Positions 7,950 to 15,602 of a stretch of DNA of 64,000 nucleotides are shown piece by piece. Made by a program: the position numbers and the translations under genes. The notes under the pieces are model-generated. The model was not told the origin of the DNA, searched no databases, and was given only the letters and a program-made list of their open reading frames with translations. The stretch comes from JADKAV01 sp963769435 (GTDB lineage Bacteria; Actinomycetota; Actinomycetes; S36-B12; UBA10799), in contig CAVYLN010000002.1 of NCBI GenBank assembly GCA_963769435.1, positions 1,302,001 through 1,366,000 on the forward strand. The letters run 5' to 3'. Position 1 is the first letter of the stretch, and every line of letters starts with the position of its first letter.

Positions 7950-9366
7950 ATGAGGGTAGGGCTGGCTCTCGTGGGATGCGCGGCCTTCGGTTTGGCGGTG
8001 CCGCCGGTGGCGGCTGTCTCGCCGAACGCAGTGTCCGGGGACGTCTCCCCGGCGGCAGCGGCGCAGGCCTCGGTCGCGGCCCCGATGAGCACGACCACCA
8101 AACGCAAGCGCTACACCCTGACGATGACCTACACGGCCGACATCCAGTCGGGTGGTCCCTACCAATACTGCGGTGGGGTTCACCGATCTACCCCGCGACC
8201 GATCCGGTGTGGGTATGCAGACACCGACGACGACGAGCACCATGAGATTCGGTCGTACGGGGCGACGAGCGTGCGACCCTTCACGTTCACCCGCATGGGC
8301 AAGTACTTCAAGTTCAAGACCCGGATGAAGGGCACCTCGCAGCAGGTCGGCGGCGGTTCGGGGTGGTGGCACCATTGGATCGGCGGCGAGGGCTGGAGCG
8401 ATGGCAGTTGGACCGCCCGTCACGAAGCCCACAGCAAGGTGGCCGGGAAGGTGTACCTCAACGGAGCCACTCCGGCACGCCTGATCAACGAGATGCGTGC
8501 CAAGGAGGACACGTCCAGCACGCGGACGGCGGTCACCTGTCCGGAGAGCGGATGCACGACCTCCACCGAGCCGTTCCCCAGCGGGTTCAGCGACCGTTCC
8601 TGGCTCAAGCGCGTCAACCTGCGCAAGGCGTTCGGCCAGGCGTTCACGGTGGTCGATCGGCGCACGACGCCGCCGCTGGCGATCAACGGCACGACCACCC
8701 GTGAGAAGTGGTACTACCGGTTCACACCGGTCGCCGAACCCGTGAAGAAGGAGCGCTGGCAGGTCGAGGTGCGCGGCCAGGACCGCTGGTCGTGGGGGAT
8801 GTACACCGGACTGCGCGCGGGCGTCGACGTCGACTGGGCGCACCGCACGACGCTGGTCGTCAAGAACGGCAAGATCACCTCGGCCAAGGGGAAGGTGCAC
8901 ATCGTCCGGGTCCGCAAGTTCTCCGAGCCACCCGGCGCCTTCGACGTCATCTCGGTCAAGACGACCACGCCTCCGGCCTTCAAGCTCAAGGAGGCCATCA
9001 AACCGAAGAAGAGCAACCGGGTCGTGCTGAAACTGTGGAAGAAGAACCGGTCGGAGTATCTGGTGCGGTTCTCGGTGGCTGCCTCGGGCCCGGAGTTGCT
9101 GGACAGGTTGCGCACCATCGGAGTCGCCGACCCGGAGGCTTCCTACCTCGGGGTGATCGCGCGTGGACCGGTCGATGACAGCGCGGCGTCCGATCGTCCC
9201 GAGCAATCCACGCCTGGTCGTTCGCTTGGTCCCCGGTGATCCTGGTAAGTGGAAAGAGACCGACGAGTTCAACAAGCAGTTGCCTTGTCTGAAGTCCGGG
9301 GCCAAGGAAGCGGACTGCTTCCTCGCCAGGGGCGGTCAGATCGTGACCGTCACGCAGTTGAAGTGA
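7950..9366 (+). CDS. Secreted protein of unknown function, probable frameshift near 9165-9235
   Basis: The ATG at 7950 follows GGAGG and begins a Sec signal peptide (MRVGLALVGCAAFGLAVPPV). The mature part is rich in Thr, Trp and Lys, with Cys residues in YCGGVHR and IRCGYADTD. The first frame stops at 9239 after 429 codons. The coding pattern and a sensible sequence (RPIVPSNPRLVVRLVPGDPG, then LPCLKSGAKEADCF) continue in the next frame to a TGA at 9366. I annotate one gene broken by a one-base indel. If the frame switch is not an error, the protein ends in an unlikely tail. I do not recognise the family. A copy of the 66-bp repeat lies just upstream. Confidence 0.6.
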
Positions 9367-9406
9367 CCGCCTGGTGCCATCGCTCGGGTCGTGCTTGGCT
9401 GGACGT

Positions 9407-9658
9407 GTGAGTTTCGACGACGAGTGGGCGAACGACGCGGCCCATCGCGAGGCCTCCGCTCGTGACCGTGAGGAGCAGGCCAGGCGGCAACGGTGGGCAG
9501 CACTCGACCGGGCCGAAATGCAGGGCACGGGCGACGGGAACCGCCGTGCCAGGCGGGCGCGCCGCTCGCAGCGCTGGCGCAAGACGTGGCCGTGGCTGGT
9601 CTTCTTCGCGGTCGCCGCAGTCCTGATCACGGGCTCGTGGCTCCTGGGCCTGCAGTAG
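9407..9658 (+). CDS. Small protein with C-terminal membrane anchor
   Basis: An 83-residue protein from a GTG at 9407 (VSFDDEWANDAAHREASARD). The N-terminal 55 residues are highly charged and predicted helical. The last 25 form one membrane helix (WPWLVFFAVAAVLITGSWLL) preceded by a basic cluster, so the charged part should be cytoplasmic. The start is chosen because the acidic N-terminus resembles small actinobacterial tail-anchored proteins; a longer frame from 9374 looks artificial. It converges with the acetolactate decarboxylase gene 8 bp downstream. No function is known to me. Confidence 0.6.
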   Translation: MSFDDEWANDAAHREASARDREEQARRQRWAALDRAEMQGTGDGNRRARRARRSQRWRKTWPWLVFFAVAAVLITGSWLLGLQ

Positions 9659-9666
9659 TCCGACTC

Positions 9667-10449
9667 TTACTTCGCGCGGTTGAAGGCCGGGGTGTCCGGA
9701 AGTTGCACCTGCCAGTTGCGGGTCTCGTCGACCGCGACCTTGATGCCGGCCGCGTCGAGGGCCAGCACATGGCCGCCCGCCTTGCCGGACTTGGTGATGA
9801 AATGCCAGTGGTATCCGGGGACGTTCAGGTCGCCGACAAACTCCGGACACCGAATGCCCACGAGGGTCCCGCGCACGTTGCGCAGTTCGAAGGTGCGCTG
9901 CCCTGCAAGGGCCTGGGACAGCGAGGGGTAGGGCTTCTTCTGCCGGGCCACGCTGCGGGTCTGTAGGTAGTCGAACCTGCCCTTGACCCGGATCGCATAG
10001 AAGGTGTTGGTGGTCGGCAACCGGCGGTCGATCGCGTCCCCGAGGCCTTCGAGGTCGACGTTGCCGGAGACGCGGAACCTTCGATCGGCGTCGAAGAACG
10101 TCACCACCGCGAAGGGGGTCTCTTGGGAGTTGCGGGCGATCCGGCCCCGACCGCTGAACGGCACCTGGTAGACCGTCCCACCGGCCACCACCATCTCCCC
10201 GTCGAGCCCCTCATAGGTGCCGAGTCCGAAGTTCCCATGCTCGCGCAATCGGGCCACGGTCATGGCGGGCTGGAAGAGGCCCTGCTGGAGCGCACCCACC
10301 GTGGAGACCTGGAAGAGCGTGTCGCGATCCGGCGGGGCAGTGCTTCCGGCCTCGACAGGTGCGGGCAGCGCGATCATCACCGCCGCGAGCGCAGCCGACC
10401 CCGCCATCCGGGACATACCGCGACGCAGGGTGTTCCGGGTGGTCGGCAT
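9667..10449 (-). CDS. budA: Acetolactate decarboxylase with export signal
   Basis: A 260-residue enzyme that converts 2-acetolactate to (R)-acetoin and CO2. The family core is clear: VSTVGALQQGLFQPAMTVAR near the start of the mature protein, EHGNFGLGTYEGLDGEMVV, then GTLVGIRCPEFVGDLNVPGY followed by HWHF and GGHVL. The His residues and the Glu of CPEF would hold the zinc ion. The N-terminus has a basic region and a hydrophobic stretch ending PAPVEA, consistent with Sec export. Most relatives are cytoplasmic, but the Brevibacillus brevis enzyme is known to be secreted. No acetolactate synthase or butanediol dehydrogenase is nearby. The start is the ATG complementary to 10447-10449. Confidence 0.88.
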   Translation of the reverse strand: MPTTRNTLRRGMSRMAGSAALAAVMIALPAPVEAGSTAPPDRDTLFQVSTVGALQQGLFQPAMTVARLREHGNFGLGTYEGLDGEMVVAGGTVYQVPFSGRGRIARNSQETPFAVVTFFDADRRFRVSGNVDLEGLGDAIDRRLPTTNTFYAIRVKGRFDYLQTRSVARQKKPYPSLSQALAGQRTFELRNVRGTLVGIRCPEFVGDLNVPGYHWHFITKSGKAGGHVLALDAAGIKVAVDETRNWQVQLPDTPAFNRAK

Positions 10450-10484
10450 CACCGAAGGCTAGCAGCGCAACACACGATGCCGAG

Positions 10485-10518
10485 GGCCGCTCGATCGGAT
10501 CGCTGCGCACGAGCGGCC
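10485..10518. terminator. 9-bp inverted repeat, role uncertain
   Basis: GGCCGCTCG and CGAGCGGCC pair perfectly across a 16-nt loop and are followed by TTTC. It lies in the gap between the divergent budA and arr genes, so it is not placed as a conventional terminator. It could instead be a regulatory stem-loop. Confidence 0.3.
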
Positions 10519-10650
10519 TTTCGGTGAAGGAGTGACACGTGAGGTGGCAAATCCTCACCAGAAGCCTGCGGGGCGGCCGACGGTAACCCGGTCACGGCTG
10601 CCACGACCCCCCGATCGGGTACCGTCGGGTGGGTCCAACGGGAGGCAGAC

Positions 10651-11079
10651 ATGGGCCAGAAACCGATCCCATTCCAGGCCGCTGAGCCCGGCACCTTCTT
10701 CCACGGCACGAAGGCGGACCTGCGGCCGGGTGCACTGCTGGAACCCGGGAACGACTCCAACTTCGGCGAGCGGAAACGGGCCAATTTCGTCTACCTCACC
10801 GCCACCCTGGACGCCGCCGTGTGGGGCGCCGAACTGGCGCTGGGCGAAGGTCCCGGCAGGGTCTACATCGTCGAGCCGACCGGGCCGTACGAGGACGACC
10901 CGAACCTCACCGACACGAAGTTCCCGGGTAACCCGACGATGTCCTACCGCACCCGAGACCCTCTTCGCGTGCTCGACGAGGTCACGGACTGGGAGGGCCA
11001 CCCGCCAGAGGTGCTGCAGCACATGCGTGATCGGATCGAGGAACTGAAGCAGTCCGGAATCGAGGCCATCAACGAGTGA
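10651..11079 (+). CDS. arr: NAD(+)--rifampin ADP-ribosyltransferase
   Basis: A 142-residue cytoplasmic enzyme that inactivates rifamycins by ADP-ribosylating their C23 hydroxyl with NAD+. The sequence follows the family almost word for word: FFHGTKADLRPGALLEPGND, YLTATLDAAVWGAELALGEG, VYIVEPTGPYEDDPNLTD and KFPGNPTMSYRTRDPLRV. The key residues His18, Tyr48 and Asp83 line up with His19, Tyr49 and Asp84 of the Mycobacterium smegmatis enzyme. The length is normal. There is no integron, transposon or other resistance gene nearby, and codon use matches the neighbours, so this looks like a resident chromosomal arr. The ATG at 10651 is preceded by GGGAGG. Confidence 0.95.
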   Translation: MGQKPIPFQAAEPGTFFHGTKADLRPGALLEPGNDSNFGERKRANFVYLTATLDAAVWGAELALGEGPGRVYIVEPTGPYEDDPNLTDTKFPGNPTMSYRTRDPLRVLDEVTDWEGHPPEVLQHMRDRIEELKQSGIEAINE

Positions 11080-11161
11080 CCTCGCACCCGGTGGTGACCC
11101 ACAGTGACCGTCGGTGATGATCGCGAGGCCAACCCGAACCGGGATTGGATACAACTGAGGG

Positions 11162-12425
11162 GTGCGGGTCCTGAAGATCATCCTCATCTCGGTGGTTTCC
11201 CTGGCGCTCCTTGCGGGACTGCTCGTGGCCGGTCTCTACTGGTTCGGTCGCTGGCAGACCGACCGGGAGCAGGCGGCGTTGGAGGCCTTCTACACACCTC
11301 CGGCGCAGATCACCGGGGATGAGGGGGACATCATCCGATCGGAGCCGGCGCCGGACTGGGACGTCGAGTCGGCGAAGGCGACCCGCATCCTCTACGTGAC
11401 CCTCGATACGAACACGCAGTCCAAACGGGTAGCCGGTGGCACCGTGTGGATCCCGACGAAGGCCGCGGAGGGCGAGCGCCGCGTCGTCGCCTGGGCGCAC
11501 CCGACCGTGGGGTTGGGCAACAGTTGCGCCCCCAGCCGCACGGCGAACTCCTTGAGCCTCACCAGCGGCTGGATCCAGCAGATGGCGGCCGAAGGGTGGA
11601 TCGTCACCGCGACGGACTATGCCGGCCTCGGCACACCCCCACCGTTCACCTACCTGGAGGGACTGCAGGAGTCCACGGACGTGGTGAACTCGGTGCGGGC
11701 CGCCTCCCGACTGCCCGATGCACGCGCCGGCACGCGATGGGGCGTGTTCGGACATTCACAAGGGGGCCACTCCGCACTCTGGACCGCGACCCTGGCGGCG
11801 GGGCTCGCCCCTGAACTGGAACTGGTGGGGGCGGCTGCCGCGGCGCCGGCCTCCGATCTCTACGCCACCATCAACCAGCAGTGGGACACGACCGTCTCCT
11901 GGGTGATCGGCCCGGAAGTGGTGGTGTCGTGGCCGGACACCTATCCCGACCTGGACTCGATCGCAGATCGTGTCCAATGCGGGACTGAACGCCACCCAGA
12001 GCGAGGCACAGGACTGCCTGACCGCTGCCGGCCTGTTCGGACTGGCGCGCCAGGAACTGGCCAAGCAGACGTACTTCAAGGTGAATCCCTACACGAACGA
12101 GGCGTGGGCGAAGGCGCTGGAGGAGCAGACACCGAAACCGACGAACGCGTCGATGCCGATCTTCGTGGCTCAGGGCACTGCCGACGAGGTGGTCTTGGCC
12201 AACAGCACCGCGGCGATGCAGAAGCGATGGTGCAAGGCCGGCAGCGACCTGACCATGGACTGGCTCGGCGACGTGACGCACCAGAACGCGGGCAAGGTCG
12301 CGGGTCCTGCCGTGGTCGACTGGATGGCCGATCGTTTCGAGGGCAAACCCACCGCGCCGAACTGCGAACAGACCCCGCCCGTGGCACCTTACGAACCCCC
12401 GGCCGGTGCTCCCAAGCAGCCCTGA
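11162..12425 (+). CDS. Secretory lipase (LIP family), frameshifted near 11965
   Basis: A lipase/esterase with an N-terminal membrane anchor (VLKIILISVVSLALLAGLLV). The nucleophile motif FGHSQGGHSA lies in the first frame. The expected Asp (VAQGTADEVVLA) and His (GDVTHQNAGK) lie in the next frame, which starts to make sense at about 11965 (IVSNAGLNATQSEAQDC). A one-base indel near 11960-11970 joins them into a complete protein of about 420 residues with all three catalytic residues. It fits the secretory lipase family that hydrolyses acylglycerols or esters outside the cell. The start GTG at 11162 gives a good anchor. I think the break is a sequence error rather than decay. Confidence 0.82.
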
Positions 12426-12456
12426 CGTTGCTGGGCCAGCGCGAACTGGCTACGAA

Positions 12457-13326
12457 CTAGGCGAGCGCGGGAGACTCGACCGCCCGATCCGCGCGGCGCT
12501 TGATCAGGAAGCCGAAGGCGGCCGCGATGAAGAACATCAGCACACCGTAGATCGCGGCCGGCAACGACATCTGCGTGTCGAGCAGCACCGATTGGGCGAC
12601 CACGATCGCCAGGGTCGCGTTGTGGATTCCCACCTCGAAGGACGTCGCGATCGACTCCCCCTCGGTGACCCGGAACGCCCGCGGGACCACGTACCCGATC
12701 GTGAGGCTCAAGATGCAGAACACGGTCGTGATGCCGGCCAGCGCACCGAAGTTGTCGCGCAGCAGTTCCAGGTTGTTCAAGACCGCCCCGATGATCACCA
12801 GCGCCAGGATCACCGCCGAACCGATCCGCACCGGCTTGTCCATGCGCTGAGCGAACTCCGGACGCCACCGGCGGATGATCATGCCGATGAGCACCGGGAC
12901 CAGCACGATCGCGAACACCTCGAGGGTCTTCTGGAACTGCAGGCCGACCCGGTCACCGTCCGGGGCGAAGTAGGCGATGGCCAGGTTGACCACGATCGGC
13001 AGGGTGAACACGGCCAGGACCGAGTTGATGGCCGTCAGGCTGATGTTGAGCGCCACATCCCCGCGGAAGAGATGGCTGTAGAGGTTCGCCGTCGTACCGC
13101 CCGGCGAAGCGGCCAGCAGCATCATTCCCACGGCCAGGACCGGCGGCAGACCGAAGAGCTCCACCAGTCCGAAACAGATGACCGGCAGCACGAGGATCTG
13201 ACAGACCAGGGCGATCGCCACCGCTTTCGGGTGCTTCGCCACCCGCGCGAAGTCCGCGGTGGTCAGACTCAGCCCGAGGCCGAGCATGATCAGGCCGAGG
13301 GCGATGGGCAGCAGAGTCGTTTCCAT
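12457..13326 (-). CDS. BASS family (bile acid:sodium symporter-like) transporter
   Basis: A 289-residue inner-membrane carrier with nine to ten helices. Conserved stretches include LAASPGGTTANLYSHLFRGD followed by ALNISLTAINS, and FEVGIHNATLAI, which form the two crossed helices and sodium sites of this fold. Bacterial relatives move small organic anions such as pantoate or 2-keto acids with sodium; the substrate here is not evident. It is on the same strand as the EEP-family gene upstream, with a 95-bp gap, and is convergent with the lipase. The length and N-terminus (METTLLPIALGLIMLGLGLS) are typical. Confidence 0.87.
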   Translation of the reverse strand: METTLLPIALGLIMLGLGLSLTTADFARVAKHPKAVAIALVCQILVLPVICFGLVELFGLPPVLAVGMMLLAASPGGTTANLYSHLFRGDVALNISLTAINSVLAVFTLPIVVNLAIAYFAPDGDRVGLQFQKTLEVFAIVLVPVLIGMIIRRWRPEFAQRMDKPVRIGSAVILALVIIGAVLNNLELLRDNFGALAGITTVFCILSLTIGYVVPRAFRVTEGESIATSFEVGIHNATLAIVVAQSVLLDTQMSLPAAIYGVLMFFIAAAFGFLIKRRADRAVESPALA

Positions 13327-13421
13327 CGTGGCTCCCGCACTGGTCGGTGGCTGAGGTTCGCATCAGCCTAGTACAGGAAAGCCACTTCTGAGATGATCCC
13401 GGCGAAAGGCGGGACCTCCGG

Positions 13422-14543
13422 TCAGCGGACCGTCAGCTTGGAGACCACGCCACCGTGGTCGGACTCCCAGAGCGGAACCGGGGTCTCGCGGAACGGCGTG
13501 ACGTTGGTGTTCACGCTGCCCGTCGACTTCACCTTGCCGTGAGTGAGCACGAGGTCGATGCGGGTTTCGTTCTCACTGACGGGGTTGGACAGCGCGGCGT
13601 TCTGGCAGCACGTCAGGCCCTTCCCATCGCGCTTACGCTTCCACGCGTCCTTGAAGTACGACTTGGTCAGGGCCTTGTACGTCTTCGGCGAGTACTCACC
13701 ATATGCGTCGGTGTTGAAGTCGCCGGTCGCAACGACGGCCTTGGCGCCCTTCTGCACGAGCTTGACGAACTGCTTGCCCTGCTTCAGCTGGATGCTCTCC
13801 GACTCGCCACCCACCTCGAGGTGCGTGTTGGCGAAGCGGAACTTGGCGCCCTTGTAGGCCATGTCCGCGTACACCCAGCCGCGGCCGAACGAGATGACCT
13901 GGCCGGCGATCGTGAACTCTTGCTGGGCGCTGTACTTGCCCGACTTCACCGACTTCTTCTTGTACGTGAGGCCCTTGGCGCGGGTGTTCACCAGGATGAC
14001 GTCACGGTCCTTCAGGGAGATCGAGCACGGCCAGGTCGACGGCAGCAGGCCACCGGGTTCACCGCAGGAACTCGCGGGATCGATGTAGGGGAAGGGTCCC
14101 AGACTCGCGTTGTCCGAGACGCCGACCACCTTGTACGCGAGGCCTTCAGCCTTCAGCGCCTTCTTCACGATCTTGAGGAAGTCCTGGTTCTGCAACGCCG
14201 GGCCGTCCGAGTTCCGCGTCGTGATCCAGTTCGAGACCTCCTGGAGTCCGATGATGTCGGGGTCCTTGGCCTTTACGGTCTTGGCGAAGGCAGCCGCCCG
14301 CGTCTCGAAGTCCGAGGCCATCGCCTCCTGGTAGACCTTCGCGGCAGCCAGCAGGAACGCCGTGGTGCCCTGCGCCGAGGCCTCGACGGCCGGGAAAAGG
14401 TCGGCGCCCAGGTACAGGTTCTGGGTCATCACCGTGATCTTCCCGCCGTCCTTCTTGGCGGCATGGGCGGGCAGTGGAGCGGCAATGGCCACGGCGCCTA
14501 CCAAGGCACTCGCGGTGGCGGTGACGAACGTCCGACGCAGCAT
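13422..14543 (-). CDS. Secreted endonuclease/exonuclease/phosphatase (EEP) family protein
   Basis: A 373-residue exported metal-dependent hydrolase. A twin-basic N-terminus and hydrophobic core end in PAHAA, a likely signal peptidase site. The EEP motifs occur in order: TVMTQNLYLGAD, IIGLQEVSNW (catalytic metal Glu), ANTHLEVGG, TGDFNTDAYG and ESDHGGVVSK (the catalytic His pair). Such proteins cleave phosphodiester bonds, including nucleic acids and phospholipid head groups; the substrate is not clear here. The C-terminal pair CC in LTCCQNAALS may form a disulfide. It lies upstream of the BASS transporter on the same strand. Confidence 0.87.
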   Translation of the reverse strand: MLRRTFVTATASALVGAVAIAAPLPAHAAKKDGGKITVMTQNLYLGADLFPAVEASAQGTTAFLLAAAKVYQEAMASDFETRAAAFAKTVKAKDPDIIGLQEVSNWITTRNSDGPALQNQDFLKIVKKALKAEGLAYKVVGVSDNASLGPFPYIDPASSCGEPGGLLPSTWPCSISLKDRDVILVNTRAKGLTYKKKSVKSGKYSAQQEFTIAGQVISFGRGWVYADMAYKGAKFRFANTHLEVGGESESIQLKQGKQFVKLVQKGAKAVVATGDFNTDAYGEYSPKTYKALTKSYFKDAWKRKRDGKGLTCCQNAALSNPVSENETRIDLVLTHGKVKSTGSVNTNVTPFRETPVPLWESDHGGVVSKLTVR

Positions 14544-14624
14544 GGTTCCTCCTGATCAACCTGCTGGGGATCCTATGCGCACCCAGGTCTTGGTGGTGGG
14601 TCCTTGGCCTGATTGTGATGCGCG

Positions 14625-15137
14625 CTAGAGAGCCAGGTCGATGTCGACCAGCAGTTCCGCGGCCAGCCGCTCGAGGTCGGTTCGCAGGGCTCCCGCGTCG
14701 GCGCCGCTGGACATCTGCACGACCACGTGGGCTTCGAACAACTGCCCGCCTGCCATCGGTGCGTCCCGCGTTGCGGTCTCGATCGTCTCGATGGACAGCG
14801 AGTGCCGGTGCAGCACCGCTGAGACCTCATGGACGATCCCCGGCCTGTCCGTGCCGAGCAGATCGATGCGCAACGTCTGCTGAACCTCGGTCGGATCGGC
14901 GCCCGCTCCCGGATGGGCGGTTACCTCCAGCAGACCCTCGAGCCGATCGAGGGAGTCCGTCAGCGCCGCCACCCGCTCGTCTGGGACCGAGAGCACCACG
15001 ATGCCCGCGAACTTGCCCGCGAGCCGCGCCAACTGGCTGCGCTCCCAGTTGCCCGAGTGCCCGGCAATCACCTCGGCGAGGGCCTCAACCAGGCCCTCGC
15101 GATCGTCGCCGATGACAGTGAGCACGATTCTGGGCAC
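14625..15137 (-). CDS. ACT-domain protein, glycine cleavage regulator GcvR-like
   Basis: A 170-residue cytoplasmic protein made of two ACT domains: VLTVIGDDREGLVEALAEVI (about 5-24) and RIDLLGTDRPGIVHEVSAVL (about 94-113). This is the GcvR/YfcJ arrangement, in which amino-acid binding changes interaction with a partner regulator. I use the GTG complementary to 15135-15137. The same frame stays open into the upstream tandem repeat, but that part is repeat sequence and not protein-like. The gap to the divergent GH3 gene holds the 142-bp repeats. The partner and ligand are unknown. Confidence 0.8.
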   Translation of the reverse strand: MPRIVLTVIGDDREGLVEALAEVIAGHSGNWERSQLARLAGKFAGIVVLSVPDERVAALTDSLDRLEGLLEVTAHPGAGADPTEVQQTLRIDLLGTDRPGIVHEVSAVLHRHSLSIETIETATRDAPMAGGQLFEAHVVVQMSSGADAGALRTDLERLAAELLVDIDLAL

Positions 15138-15164
15138 GGGTGCATCGTATCGGTCAGTCGGGCA

Positions 15165-15306
15165 GCGGGGAGTCCGTGAGCGGGTCGGCCACTGAGTCAG
15201 AACGCAAAACCATTCCGGCCCCCGCGCCCGACACGCCGCGACCCACCGGCGCGCCGAGTGTCCACGCCCCGCCCATTTTGCATACTGACCGCGGCGATCG
15301 GGGCCA
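15165..15306. repeat. 142-bp tandem repeat, copy 1
   Basis: It matches 15360-15501 with only two substitutions, at a period of 195 bp. Inside, GTCAGAACGCAAAA (15196-15209) and TTTTGCATACTGAC (15276-15289) form the arms of a 94-bp inverted repeat around a GC-rich centre. Confidence 0.9.
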
Positions 15307-15359
15307 CCAACTCCCGGGGAGTGTGGAGTCCAGCCCGGCGCCCGGTGGAGACGATGTCG

Positions 15360-15501
15360 GCGGGGAGTCCGTGAGCGGGTCGGCCACTGAGTCAGAATGC
15401 AAAACCATTCCGGCCCCTGCGCCCGACACGCCGCGACCCACCGGCGCGCCGAGTGTCCACGCCCCGCCCATTTTGCATACTGACCGCGGCGATCGGGGCC
15501 A
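15360..15501. repeat. 142-bp tandem repeat, copy 2
   Basis: Second copy. Its arms GTCAGAATGCAAAA (15391-15404) and TTTTGCATACTGAC (15471-15484) pair at 13 of 14 positions, slightly better than copy 1. Confidence 0.9.
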
Positions 15502-15602
15502 GAACCGAATCGAGCCACAGCAAGGGTCGTCTGGAGTGCATCCAGTTGCCGCAGACCCGCCCGGATCGACGCGAAGTGACCGATCGGGCACGATTGGCGA
15601 GT

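Larger units (their letters stand above)
15138..15602. other. 465-bp divergent gap filled by two 142-bp tandem repeats
   Basis: The gap lies between the ACT-domain gene and the GH3 gene. Most of it is two nearly identical 142-bp copies with a 53-bp spacer. The remaining 101 bp before 15603 must hold the GH3 promoter; I see no clear -10/-35 pair. Confidence 0.7.

Noticed and set aside
15165..15501. Possible CRISPR array from two repeats
   Set aside because: Only two units, each 142 bp, with a 53-bp spacer and no cas genes; the unit is a hairpin, not a short repeat.
14625..15518. ACT-domain gene extended upstream through the tandem repeats
   Set aside because: The added 127 codons are the repeat sequence read twice, and the ACT similarity begins right after the GTG at 15137.
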